From the NCBI RefSeq assembly GCF_035317345.1, contig NZ_JAYKTU010000005.1: a stretch of 64,000 nucleotides of DNA; one strand, written 5' to 3'. The position numbers were made by a program, and so were the translations under genes. Of the stretch, positions 33,298 through 42,066 are shown piece after piece; within the stretch, counting starts at the first letter, position 1; each line of letters begins with the position of its first letter. The notes under the pieces were generated by a model, which saw only the letters and a program-made list of their open reading frames with translations, was not told the origin of the DNA and searched no databases. The stretch comes from Cellvibrio fontiphilus (GTDB taxonomy: Bacteria > Pseudomonadota > Gammaproteobacteria > Pseudomonadales > Cellvibrionaceae).

Positions 33298-34470
33298 ATG
33301 ATGTCTCGCTCTCGGGTTCAGGTTGTGCGCGCTGCGCCTTTTGCTGTCGCAAGCTTTTTCGTGTTGTTGTTGGCGGGTTGTGACGATGCAAATCCCGATG
33401 CAGCCAAAGCAGCCCAAGCGGTGCCAGAAGTGGGAGTGGTGACGGTTGCTGTGAGTAATTTGCCCTTGCAAACCGAGTTGCCGGGGCGCACATCGGCATT
33501 TCGCAAAGCGGAAGTACGCCCACAAGTTAGTGGGATTATTCAACAGCGGTTATTTACCGAAGGGACAGAGATCAAAGCGGGTACGGCGCTCTATCAGATA
33601 GATCCGGCAAGCTATAAAGCCGCTGTCTCCAGTGCCCAAGCCGAATTGGTTCGCACTCAAGCGGCACTGGCAGCCGCTGACGCCAGAGAAAAACGTTATC
33701 AAAATTTGGTGGCGATAAAGGCAATTAGCCAACAAGACTACGACGATGCACTGGCCTCGCGGAATCAAGCCAAGGCTGCGGTTGCCGTTGCCCGGGCGGC
33801 GCTTGAGTCTGCCACTATCAATCTTGAATACACTCGTGTGCTGGCGCCGATTGATGGTGTGATCAGTAAGTCCGCCGTTACTGAAGGTGCGCTGGTCAAT
33901 GCAGGCCAAGCCGATGTACTGGCCGATATATTACAACTCGATCCCATCTATGTGGATGTGTCCCAGTCAGCCGATGAGCTGTTGCAGCTGCGTCGCCAAA
34001 TGAAAAATGGCCAGGTTGTGGCCGTCGACTCTGCCAGTGTGCGCCTGTTATTGGAGGATGGCAGCGTCTACGAACACGAAGGGAGCTTGCAGTTTGCGGA
34101 AGTCGGGGTGAATGAGTCGACCGGTACGGTCACCCTGCGGGCGCAATTCCCCAACCCTGACCGGTTGTTATTGCCGGGAATGTTTGTGCGTGCCCAGGTG
34201 GAAGAGGGGGTTCGCAATAATGCCATTTTGATTGCCCAGCGCGGTGTGACTCGTGACCGCACTGGCAGTGCAACCGCTATGGTGGTTAACCGGGAGGGAA
34301 TAGTGGAGCAGCGTCAGTTAATCACCGGCCGTGCTGTTGGTGATCAATGGTTGGTGTTGGATGGCCTGGCGGAAGGCGATCGGGTGATTGTAGAAGGGTT
34401 GCAAAAAGTGAAGCCCGGCGTGCCGGTAAAAACGGTTCCCGCCGCCGATAGCAATTCAGCGGGGGAGTAA
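33298..34470 (+). CDS. RND efflux periplasmic adaptor (AcrA/MexA-like lipoprotein)
   Basis: Membrane fusion protein of a tripartite drug/solvent efflux pump. The ATG at 33298 has AAGGAG 7 bases upstream and gives 390 residues. Signal peptide and lipobox LLAGC place Cys28 as the lipidated residue, so it is anchored to the inner membrane. The lipoyl half-motifs (VRPQVSGIIQQRLF and TRVLAPIDGVISKS) flank an alpha-helical hairpin (about 95-165), followed by a beta-barrel and a membrane-proximal domain. It is the first gene of an operon with the pump and a TetR regulator. No outer-membrane channel gene accompanies it. Confidence 0.94.
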   Translation: MMSRSRVQVVRAAPFAVASFFVLLLAGCDDANPDAAKAAQAVPEVGVVTVAVSNLPLQTELPGRTSAFRKAEVRPQVSGIIQQRLFTEGTEIKAGTALYQIDPASYKAAVSSAQAELVRTQAALAAADAREKRYQNLVAIKAISQQDYDDALASRNQAKAAVAVARAALESATINLEYTRVLAPIDGVISKSAVTEGALVNAGQADVLADILQLDPIYVDVSQSADELLQLRRQMKNGQVVAVDSASVRLLLEDGSVYEHEGSLQFAEVGVNESTGTVTLRAQFPNPDRLLLPGMFVRAQVEEGVRNNAILIAQRGVTRDRTGSATAMVVNREGIVEQRQLITGRAVGDQWLVLDGLAEGDRVIVEGLQKVKPGVPVKTVPAADSNSAGE

Positions 34471-34473
34471 GCA

Positions 34474-37400
34474 ATGGCCAGATTCTTCATCGATCGCCCG
34501 GTATTTGCCTGGGTGATTTCCATCATCATTATGCTCGCGGGTGCGCTGTCCATCTTTAAGCTACCGGTTGCCCAATACCCTGATGTGGCACCGCCCGCGG
34601 TGAGTATTAGTGCTAATTATCCGGGTGCATCTGCGCAGACTGTGCAGGATACGGTCATCCAGATTATCGAGCAGGGGCTAACCGGTATCGACAATGTTCA
34701 ATACATGTCATCCACCAGCGAATCCAGTGGGCGCGGTGAAGTCACCCTGACCTTCCTCGCGGGGACTGACCCGGATATTGCTCAGGTGCAGGTCCAGAAC
34801 AAGCTGCAAACTGCTATGCCATTGTTGCCACAAGAGGTGCAACAGCAGGGGATACGGGTGACCAAATCCTCTGCCGGGTTTTTGATGGTGATAGGTTTCG
34901 TCTCCAGCGATGGCCGCATGGATAAATACGACATTGCCGATTATGTCGCCGCTAACGTGCAAGATCAGCTCAGTCGGGTCAACGGCGTAGGGCAGATCAC
35001 CCTGTTTGGCTCCCAATATGCGATGCGTATCTGGCTGGATGCCAACAAACTCGCTACCTACAGCTTGACCAGCAGCGACGTTGCCACCGCTATTCGCGCG
35101 CAAAATGCGCAAATTGCGGCAGGCGAGTTGGGCGGCACACCCGCTTTGCCGGGGCAGGACATCAACGCCAGCATCGTGGTGCAGACACGCCTGTCTACCC
35201 CAGAGGAGTTTGGCAATATTCTGCTGCGCGTTAATCAGGATGCCTCACAAGTGCGTTTGAAAGATGTGGCGCGTATTGAGCTGGGCGGCGAAAACTACCA
35301 GTTTGAAACTGAGTACAACAATCGTCCGGCAACCGGTCTGGCGATCACTCTGGCATCTGGCGCCAATGCGTTGGATACCGCTGATGCTGTGCGCAAGCGC
35401 ATTGCCGAGCTGCAGGGTTTTTTCCCCCAAGGCCTGGAAATCGTCTATCCCTATGACACCACTCCCTTTGTGAAACTCTCTATTGAGGCGGTGGTAAAAA
35501 CCCTGATTGAGGCCATCATTCTGGTGTTTTTGGTGATGTATCTCTTCCTGCAAAACTTCCGCGCCACGCTTATCCCTACCATTGCTGTACCTGTGGTGTT
35601 GTTGGGGACTTTTGCTGTGCTGTCAGTGTTTGGCTTCTCTATCAATACCCTGACCATGTTTGCCATGGTACTGGCGATTGGGTTGTTGGTGGATGATGCC
35701 ATTGTGGTGGTGGAAAATGTGGAGCGGGTAATGGCGGAGGAGGGGTTATCACCCCGTGAAGCAACCCGAAAATCCATGCAGCAAATTACTGGCGCCTTGA
35801 TTGGTATCGCTTTGGTGCTCTCAGCGGTATTTGTACCCATGGCTTTTTTTGGCGGTTCTACCGGTGTTATTTATCGCCAGTTCTCCATCACCATAGTATC
35901 GGCGATGGTGCTCTCGGTAATAGTCGCACTCACACTCACCCCCGCACTCTGCGCCAGTATGCTCAAACCGGTAAGCCACGACCATTATCAAAAAGGTGGT
36001 TTTTTTGGCTGGTTTAATCGCAACTTTAACCGTGCTACCGATGGTTATCAGCGCAGTGTTGGCGGCATGCTGGGCAAAACCGGTCGCTATATGGCCATTT
36101 ATCTCGCGATTGTTGTCGTGCTCGGCTTGTTATTTACCCGTTTGCCGGGGTCGTTTTTGCCCGATGAAGACCAGGGCATCATGTTTACCCAAATGACGCT
36201 GCCGGTGGGGGCGACCAAAGAGCGCTCTATGGCAGTGATGGACAGGGTGGAAAAGCATTATCTGGAAAACGAAGCAGATAATGTGCGTTCGGTGTTCTCG
36301 GTGATTGGTTTTAGTTTTAGTGGTCGCGGCCAAAATAACGGCATCGCTTTTGTGGGTTTGAAGGACTGGAGCCTGCGCACCGACGAATCCCAGCATGTGC
36401 AAAGTATCGCCGCCAGAGCTATGGGTGCCTTTTCGCAGATCAAGGAAGCTATGGTGTTTCCCTTTGTTCCGCCGGCGATCACCCAACTGGGAACATCTTC
36501 CGGCTTTAACTTGCAGTTGCAGGATTTGGGTGGACTAGGGCACGAGGCATTGATGCAAGCGCGCAATCAATTCCTCGGCATGGCAGCGCAGGACTCACGT
36601 TTGGTGGGGGTGCGCCCGAACGGTCAGGAGGATAACCCCCAGTTTAAATTGGATGTCAATCAGGAAAAAGCTGCCGCATTGGGCGTTTCGCTCAGCGACA
36701 TCAACGCCATCTTCTCCACCGTGTGGGCGGCATCCTATGTAAACGACTTTATCGATAAAGGTCGGGTGAAAAAGGTTTTTGTACAGGGGGATGCCCAGTA
36801 CCGCATGCTGCCTGAGGATGTCAAAAACTGGTACGCCCGTAATGACAAGGGCGAAATGGTTCCTTTCTCCGCGTTCACTTCCGGGCGTTGGATTTACGGT
36901 TCGCCTCGCCTTGAGCGTTACAACGGTGTGCCTTCGCTCAATATTATTGGGCAGGGTGCGCCAGGCGTCAGCTCTGGTGATGCTATGTTGGCTGCGGAGG
37001 AGATTATTGCCAAATTGCCGGCAGGTATTGGCTATCAATGGACGGGTATGTCGCTACAGGAGCGCGAATCGGGCAATCAGGCGCCGCTGTTATATGCGCT
37101 GTCGATCCTGATTGTATTCCTCTGCCTTGCTGCGCTATACGAGAGTTGGTCGGTGCCCTTTGCTGTCATTCTGGTGGTGCCATTGGGGATTCTTGGGGCC
37201 GTGGTATTTGCCATGGCGCGCGGCCTGTCCAACGATGTGTATTTCCAGGTGGGTTTGCTTACCACGATTGGCCTTGCGGCAAAAAATGCCATCTTGATTG
37301 TTGAGTTTGCCAAAGCGCTCTACGAGCAGGGCATGGATTTGATTGCGGCAACTATGGAAGCCGTGCGCATGCGCTTGCGCCCGATTATCATGACCTCCCT

Positions 37401-37608
37401 CGCGTTTATGCTCGGTGTAACCCCGTTGGTGATTAGTACTGGCGCTGGTTCAGGCAGCCAAAATGCCATAGGCACCGGTGTATTTGGCGGTATGTTTTCC
37501 GCCACGGTACTGGCGATCTTTTTTGTGCCGGTATTTTTTGTCGTGGTATTCCGCTTGGCCCAGCGTTGGTTTCCAGCCAGGCCAGTGGATGATCACAAAG
37601 CGCATTGA
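34474..37608 (+). CDS. RND multidrug efflux transporter of the HAE1 family (AcrB/MexB-like)
   Basis: An inner-membrane proton-drug antiporter. It has 1044 residues, the expected length, with twelve membrane segments and two large periplasmic loops. Motifs seen are MARFFIDRPVFAWVISI at the N-terminus, YPDVAPPAVSISANYPGASA, the proton-relay pair in GLLVDDAIVVVENVE, and GLAAKNAILIVEFAK in the second half. The substrate specificity (drugs, solvents, detergents) is not readable here. It starts 3 bases after the adaptor stop and is followed by a TetR gene whose start lies 8 bases after the pump stop. Confidence 0.96.
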   Translation: MARFFIDRPVFAWVISIIIMLAGALSIFKLPVAQYPDVAPPAVSISANYPGASAQTVQDTVIQIIEQGLTGIDNVQYMSSTSESSGRGEVTLTFLAGTDPDIAQVQVQNKLQTAMPLLPQEVQQQGIRVTKSSAGFLMVIGFVSSDGRMDKYDIADYVAANVQDQLSRVNGVGQITLFGSQYAMRIWLDANKLATYSLTSSDVATAIRAQNAQIAAGELGGTPALPGQDINASIVVQTRLSTPEEFGNILLRVNQDASQVRLKDVARIELGGENYQFETEYNNRPATGLAITLASGANALDTADAVRKRIAELQGFFPQGLEIVYPYDTTPFVKLSIEAVVKTLIEAIILVFLVMYLFLQNFRATLIPTIAVPVVLLGTFAVLSVFGFSINTLTMFAMVLAIGLLVDDAIVVVENVERVMAEEGLSPREATRKSMQQITGALIGIALVLSAVFVPMAFFGGSTGVIYRQFSITIVSAMVLSVIVALTLTPALCASMLKPVSHDHYQKGGFFGWFNRNFNRATDGYQRSVGGMLGKTGRYMAIYLAIVVVLGLLFTRLPGSFLPDEDQGIMFTQMTLPVGATKERSMAVMDRVEKHYLENEADNVRSVFSVIGFSFSGRGQNNGIAFVGLKDWSLRTDESQHVQSIAARAMGAFSQIKEAMVFPFVPPAITQLGTSSGFNLQLQDLGGLGHEALMQARNQFLGMAAQDSRLVGVRPNGQEDNPQFKLDVNQEKAAALGVSLSDINAIFSTVWAASYVNDFIDKGRVKKVFVQGDAQYRMLPEDVKNWYARNDKGEMVPFSAFTSGRWIYGSPRLERYNGVPSLNIIGQGAPGVSSGDAMLAAEEIIAKLPAGIGYQWTGMSLQERESGNQAPLLYALSILIVFLCLAALYESWSVPFAVILVVPLGILGAVVFAMARGLSNDVYFQVGLLTTIGLAAKNAILIVEFAKALYEQGMDLIAATMEAVRMRLRPIIMTSLAFMLGVTPLVISTGAGSGSQNAIGTGVFGGMFSATVLAIFFVPVFFVVVFRLAQRWFPARPVDDHKAH

Positions 37609-37616
37609 GTCATTAT

Positions 37617-38195
37617 ATGAGCCTTAATAAATGTGAATTGATTTTGGCAGCAACCTTAAAACTGTTGGCGAGCCGTGGTTTTCACGGCTTTTCCATTCGC
37701 GATGTTGCTAAAGAGTCGGGCGTAGCCACTGGCACGGTTTATTTGTATTTTGCCGATCGGGAAGATCTGATCAAAAAATTACACAGCCAGATTATTGAAA
37801 CCGTAGGGCGGGAGGTATTTATCAGCGTGGAAAAGGAAATGTCGTTGTACGAGCAGTTTCAAGGCATGTGTCGCCGCTTTTGGGTGCTCTTCCAACAGCA
37901 GCCAGAGATGATTTTAAGCAAAGGTCAATTCGATCATTTGCCCGCAGACTTACTGCGCAGTCGGCATGAGGAGGCAAAGCTGGTGCTGGAGCCGCTGTTT
38001 ACTTTTTTTATCCGGGGGCGCGAGCAGCATTTACTTAAAAACTTCCCTGACGAGATTCTCTTCTCGTTAGCTTTTGAACCCTACTTTGAGATAGCACGCA
38101 AATCCCTGCAGGGATTTGTAAGTATTGATGACAACATGCTCGAGCAAATCATCCATGCCAGTTGGGACGCGATAGCGGTTCAAGCCAAAGCGTGA
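37617..38195 (+). CDS. TetR family repressor of the RND operon
   Basis: A 192-residue TetR protein when started at the ATG at 37617; a TTG at 37605 overlapping the pump stop is possible. The DNA-binding helix-turn-helix is in ILAATLKLLASRGFHGFSIRDVAKESGVATGTVYLYF (residues about 6-45). The C-terminus is a variable ligand-binding domain with a TetR_C-like EQFQGMCRRFWVLFQQQPEM. Its place as last gene of the operon, with a palindrome before the first gene, suggests negative autoregulation that is released when a pump substrate binds. Confidence 0.9.
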   Translation: MSLNKCELILAATLKLLASRGFHGFSIRDVAKESGVATGTVYLYFADREDLIKKLHSQIIETVGREVFISVEKEMSLYEQFQGMCRRFWVLFQQQPEMILSKGQFDHLPADLLRSRHEEAKLVLEPLFTFFIRGREQHLLKNFPDEILFSLAFEPYFEIARKSLQGFVSIDDNMLEQIIHASWDAIAVQAKA

Positions 38196-38207
38196 GAAGG
38201 TGTTAAC

Positions 38208-38253
38208 CCATAAACAAACGGCGAGCCATTGCTGGCTCGCCGTTTGTTTATGG
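38208..38253. terminator. strong bidirectional hairpin between tetR and suhB
   Basis: A perfect 20-base-pair stem (38208-38227 with 38234-38253) has a six-base loop. It lies 12 bases after the tetR stop and 34 bases before the suhB stop, so it can serve both strands. Confidence 0.88.
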
Positions 38254-38287
38254 CAGCATTTTTTGAAAAAGCTGCTGTATTCGGTAT

Positions 38288-39091
38288 TTATTTCAAATGC
38301 CCCAGATTTTTCTGCACGATTTGCAAAATCGGCTTAAACACTTTTGGTGAGCCGCACACTATGTGGCCGGTTTCCAAATAATCCACGCCGCCGTTGAAAT
38401 CGCTCACCAAGCCGCCAGCTTCTTTAACCAGCAATACGCCACCAGCAATATCCCACTCGTTCAGGTTCATTTCCCAGAAAGCGTCGAAACGGCCGGCAGC
38501 TACATAGGCCAGGTCCAGCGCCGCTGAACCGCAGCGACGAATGCCTGAAGTTTGCCCCGCAATTTCCTGTACACAGGCGAGGTAGGGGCCAATGTGTTCC
38601 AATGCATAACCGCTGAAGGGAATGCCGGTGCCAATCAGTGAGCCTTCCAGTGTGCGGCGACTGGAAACACGCAGACGACGGCCATTCAATGCCGCGCCAC
38701 GGCCACGGCTGGCAGTAAATTCTTCGCGTTTAATCGGGTCGATAACAACGGCGTGTTCGATCTGGCCTTTGTACTTGCAAGCGATGGAGATAGAGAAGTG
38801 AGGAACCCCATGAATAAAATTGGTGGTGCCGTCCAGCGGGTCGATAATCCATTCGTAGTCTGGATTTTTGCCAGCTTGGTGGCCGCCTTCTTCGCCGCGA
38901 ATGCTGTGATCCGGGTAGGCTTTACGGAGGTGGTAGATGATTTCTTTTTCAGCCGCTTTGTCCACTTCGGTGACATAGTCGTTACGGCTTTTGGTTTCGA
39001 TAGTGAGCAGGTCAACGCGTTCAAAGGCGCGTTCAATCAGTTCGGCAGCTTTGCGACCAGCGCGCAAAGCAATGGTTAACATGGGTTCCAT
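38288..39091 (-). CDS. suhB: inositol-1-monophosphatase family protein SuhB
   Basis: Hydrolyses inositol monophosphate. In E. coli SuhB is also part of the rRNA transcription antitermination complex. The ATG at 39091 (MEPMLTIALRAG, 267 aa) matches the family N-terminus; upstream in-frame starts are less likely. Metal-site motifs are visible: GEEGG (about 66-70), IDPLDGTTNFIHG (about 82-94), and NEWDIAGGVLL (about 213). It is divergent from trmJ, with about 240 bases between the starts. Confidence 0.96.
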   Translation of the reverse strand: MEPMLTIALRAGRKAAELIERAFERVDLLTIETKSRNDYVTEVDKAAEKEIIYHLRKAYPDHSIRGEEGGHQAGKNPDYEWIIDPLDGTTNFIHGVPHFSISIACKYKGQIEHAVVIDPIKREEFTASRGRGAALNGRRLRVSSRRTLEGSLIGTGIPFSGYALEHIGPYLACVQEIAGQTSGIRRCGSAALDLAYVAAGRFDAFWEMNLNEWDIAGGVLLVKEAGGLVSDFNGGVDYLETGHIVCGSPKVFKPILQIVQKNLGHLK

Positions 39092-39330
39092 AAAGCACCA
39101 AGTAGTGGCTGCTGGGGCATTTCTCCATAATGGATCAGATGCCAGCATGCCTGATTGTTCAGGGGGTGGGGATTGTAAAAGAGCGGGGCCGCAGGTCATG
39201 GGCATTCATTGCCATACCTCTCGCCGAGGGCGCGAATTATAACGGTAAGCCTGTGCTGGAGGCTAGTCATAAGTGTCGTTATACTGCGCGCCATTTCCCT
39301 GCTCCCATCAACCCGTCAGCGAGATCTCCT

Positions 39331-40170
39331 ATGTCAGCCCAGCCTTTTAACAATATTCGCATTGTGTTGGTTAACACCAGTCACCCGGGCAACATCGGCG
39401 GTACTGCGCGGGCGATGAAAAATATGGGTTTAGGGCGACTCTATTTGGTATCACCCCAAGAGTTTCCCTCGGATAAGGCCGTCTGGCGTTCAGCGGGTGC
39501 AACCGATGTGCTGGATAATGCCGTAGTGGTGGAAACACTGGATGAGGCTATCGCCGGCTGTAGTTTGGTGGTAGGCACCAGCGCCCGCGAGCGCCGCATT
39601 CCCTGGCCATTGCTGGATCCGCGTCAGTGCGGTGAAAGTGTCTGGTCAGAGGCGGCCAGTCATGAAGTGGCGATTGTGTTTGGACGCGAGGATCGCGGCC
39701 TCACCAACGAAGAACTGCACAAGTGTAATTACCACGTACACATTCCTGCTAACCCCGATTACAGCTCGCTCAACCTGGCAACTGCCGTGCAGGTGATCAG
39801 CTATGAAATCCGTATGGCGTACTTGATGGCGGCGGAGGGCAATACCCTGCCACAACACCAGTGGGACATGCCGCCGGTTGATGCCCAAGCCATGGAAAGC
39901 TACTACGAACATTTGGAGCAAACCCTGGTTGAGCTGGATTTTCTGGACCGCGACAACCCTAAACAAACCATGACCCGGTTACGTCGCTTGTACAATCGGG
40001 TGCGCATGGATCAAATGGAATTCAATATTCTGCGCGGTGTATTAACGGCGGTGCAGAACTATATTCACTACAGCGGCAAGGTCATGACTAAGCTGGGGCA
40101 TCAACCCGGCCTGGACGCCATGCGCGATCTCACCAAAGACGTAAACAGCACCAATAAATCAGCTGAATAG
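39331..40170 (+). CDS. trmJ: tRNA (cytidine/uridine-2'-O-)-methyltransferase TrmJ
   Basis: Methylates the 2'-OH of residue 32 in several tRNAs. The ATG at 39331 (MSAQPFNNIRIVLVNTSHPGNIGG) is the family start, giving 279 residues. SPOUT motifs seen are IRIVLVNTSHPGNIGGTARAMKN (9-31), EVAIVFGREDRGLTNEEL and IPANPDYSSLNLATAVQVISYEI with the conserved trefoil-knot residues. A helical C-terminal half follows (about 170-279). It lies upstream of iscR, as in Pseudomonas and enterics. Confidence 0.95.
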   Translation: MSAQPFNNIRIVLVNTSHPGNIGGTARAMKNMGLGRLYLVSPQEFPSDKAVWRSAGATDVLDNAVVVETLDEAIAGCSLVVGTSARERRIPWPLLDPRQCGESVWSEAASHEVAIVFGREDRGLTNEELHKCNYHVHIPANPDYSSLNLATAVQVISYEIRMAYLMAAEGNTLPQHQWDMPPVDAQAMESYYEHLEQTLVELDFLDRDNPKQTMTRLRRLYNRVRMDQMEFNILRGVLTAVQNYIHYSGKVMTKLGHQPGLDAMRDLTKDVNSTNKSAE

Positions 40171-40213
40171 CCAAGCAGGGCGGCCGCTCTGGCAAAGCAG
40201 GACGGCTTGGGTG

Positions 40214-40252
40214 TTGGAAAAGGCTGAATACCTGAGTAAAATACTCGGAATT
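40214..40252 (+). promoter_or_regulatory. iscR promoter with overlapping type 1 IscR-binding site
   Basis: TTGGAA (40214-40219) and TAAAAT (40237-40242) are 17 bases apart, a good promoter. The stretch 40228-40252 fits the type 1 IscR site (ATA-x2-TGA...TCA-like, with the inner dyad GAGTA-AAA-TACTC at 40235-40247) and covers the -10 box. Holo-IscR would therefore repress the operon, as in E. coli. Confidence 0.75.
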
Positions 40253-40332
40253 AGGCGAGCGGCTTCTGTGCTTGCCAATAAAAGCCTCTCTCGCGCCGAT
40301 TTGGCGTTCTGCTCCCCCGGAGTTTAGCGACT

Positions 40333-40821
40333 ATGAGACTCACCACCAAAGGACGATATGCGGTAACAGCGATGCTGGATTTGGCGCTACACAGCGACAA
40401 GGGGCCGGTAAGTCTTGCTGATATTTCGGTGCGCCAAGGTATCTCTTTATCCTACCTTGAGCAGCTTTTTGCGCGTCTTCGCCAGTTCAAGCTCGTTAAA
40501 AGCGTGCGGGGCCCGGGTGGCGGCTATCAATTGATGGGCAGCACGGCAGATATCTCCGTGGCTCAAGTGGTAGATGCAGTAAGTGAGTCTCTGGATGCTA
40601 CCCGTTGCGAGGGTAAGGGTAACTGCCACGAGGGTGAGGTCTGTCTGACACATCACTTGTGGGAAAATTTGAGCGAACAAATCCATCGGTTTTTAAGTGA
40701 AATCAGCCTTGCCGATTTGGTTGCACGCAAAGATATTCGCGCGGTCAGTGAGCTGCAAAATTTACGTTTACGCTCATCCCAATCGCATGCCGACCATATA
40801 GTGGTTAGTGAAATTAATTAG
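40333..40821 (+). CDS. iscR: Fe-S cluster assembly transcription factor IscR
   Basis: An Rrf2-family [2Fe-2S] regulator that represses Fe-S assembly genes when clusters are plentiful. It has 162 residues. The N-terminal winged helix reads MRLTTKGRYAVTAMLDLALH, and the recognition region is ISLSYLEQLFARLRQFKLVKS. The cluster ligands Cys92, Cys98, Cys104 and His107 are all present (RCEGKGNCHEGEVCLTHHLW) at the same numbers as in E. coli. It is the first gene of a nine-gene operon and its promoter carries a predicted IscR site. Confidence 0.96.
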   Translation: MRLTTKGRYAVTAMLDLALHSDKGPVSLADISVRQGISLSYLEQLFARLRQFKLVKSVRGPGGGYQLMGSTADISVAQVVDAVSESLDATRCEGKGNCHEGEVCLTHHLWENLSEQIHRFLSEISLADLVARKDIRAVSELQNLRLRSSQSHADHIVVSEIN

Positions 40822-40876
40822 TTTTAATTGGTCAGGATGTTGGTTTTTCTTTCTTTTGTATCAAGGTAATCCGTTT

Positions 40877-42037
40877 TTGCGTAAACCAGTGTATCTCGAT
40901 TATGCCGCCACCACGCCAGTTGCTCCTGAAGTTGCTGCATCCATGGCCCAATGTCTTACGCTGGATGGTACTTTTGCCAATCCAGCATCGCGCGCGCATC
41001 TCTATGGTTGGCAAGCGGAAGAATTGATTGAGGAGGCGCGCGCGAATGTTGCCCAGCTCATCAATGCTGATCCGCGTGAAATTGTATGGACTAGCGGCGC
41101 GACAGAGTCCAATAACCTGGCTTTAAAAGGCATTGCAGAAACTTATCGTCTTGCTCATCCGGTTGGTGGTCATATTGTTGTTTCGGCGATTGAGCACAAA
41201 GCAGTATTGGACCCCGCAGCCTGGCTTGAAACTCACGGCTTTCGCGTAACCCGTGTAGTGCCAAACGCAGAGGGTTTGGTAGCTGTGGAAAACCTGGCTG
41301 CTGCGCTTGAGGCAGACACCTTTTTAGTAAGCTTTATGCAAGTCAACAATGAGTTGGGGTGTATCAACGATATCAAGTCGCTAGCGGCGCTGTGTCATGC
41401 GCGCGGTATTTTATTTCACTGCGATGCGGCTCAAAGCGCCGGCAAAATCGCCATTGACGTAAAGGCTTTGGGTGTTGATTTGCTCTCACTGTCGGCGCAC
41501 AAATTTTACGGCCCCAAAGGTATCGGTGCGCTTTATGTAAAGCGTGAGGCGAATGTCAAAGTCGCTGCGCAAATCCACGGTGGTGGTCATGAGCGCGGTA
41601 TGCGCTCCGGTACACTTGCTACCCATCAATTGGTAGGAATGGGTGAAGCAGCCAAGCTCGTGCAGGCGCATCTTGATGCTGATTCTCAACGTATCAGAAT
41701 GCTGCGTGATCGTCTCTGGCAGGGTATTGCCGATTTGCCCGGTGTAACACGCAACGGATCTGTAAATGATTGCGTCAGTGGAATTTTAAATGTCGCGTTT
41801 GGTGGTGCTGATGGCGAAATGTTGCTGCTGTCGCTGCGCGATTTGGCGCTATCCAGTGGTTCTGCTTGTAACTCGGCGAGTATGTCGCCCAGTTATGTAT
41901 TAAAAGCGATTGGTCTGAGTGATGAAGCTGCGCAAGCTTCCTTACGCTTTAGTCTTGGCCGTTACACCACGGCCGAAGAAATTGAATTTGCGATTGAGCA
42001 TCTGCGCAGTGTTATCAGCAAATTGCAAAAGGCCTGA
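40877..42037 (+). CDS. iscS: cysteine desulfurase IscS-like, lacking the C-terminal IscU-docking tail
   Basis: A PLP enzyme that removes sulfur from L-cysteine for cluster and thio-modification pathways. I chose the TTG at 40877, with AAGG about 10 bases upstream, because it gives the family N-terminus (RKPVYLDYAATTPV); a GTG at 40808 overlapping iscR would add 23 hydrophobic residues. The length is 386 residues. PLP Lys209 lies in LSAHKFYGPKG and active Cys331 in SSGSACNSASMSPSY. The protein stops at SVISKLQKA, without the roughly 20-residue tail (ending SIEWAHH in E. coli) that docks IscU. No iscU gene is present. Confidence 0.93.
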   Translation: MRKPVYLDYAATTPVAPEVAASMAQCLTLDGTFANPASRAHLYGWQAEELIEEARANVAQLINADPREIVWTSGATESNNLALKGIAETYRLAHPVGGHIVVSAIEHKAVLDPAAWLETHGFRVTRVVPNAEGLVAVENLAAALEADTFLVSFMQVNNELGCINDIKSLAALCHARGILFHCDAAQSAGKIAIDVKALGVDLLSLSAHKFYGPKGIGALYVKREANVKVAAQIHGGGHERGMRSGTLATHQLVGMGEAAKLVQAHLDADSQRIRMLRDRLWQGIADLPGVTRNGSVNDCVSGILNVAFGGADGEMLLLSLRDLALSSGSACNSASMSPSYVLKAIGLSDEAAQASLRFSLGRYTTAEEIEFAIEHLRSVISKLQKA

Positions 42038-42066
42038 TACGGGCCGATGCACACAGGGTAATTATC

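Noticed and set aside
35451..35840. Long antisense ORFs inside the RND pump, PepA and other large genes
   Set aside because: They are frame shadows of GC-rich coding sequence, with biased composition and no start signals.
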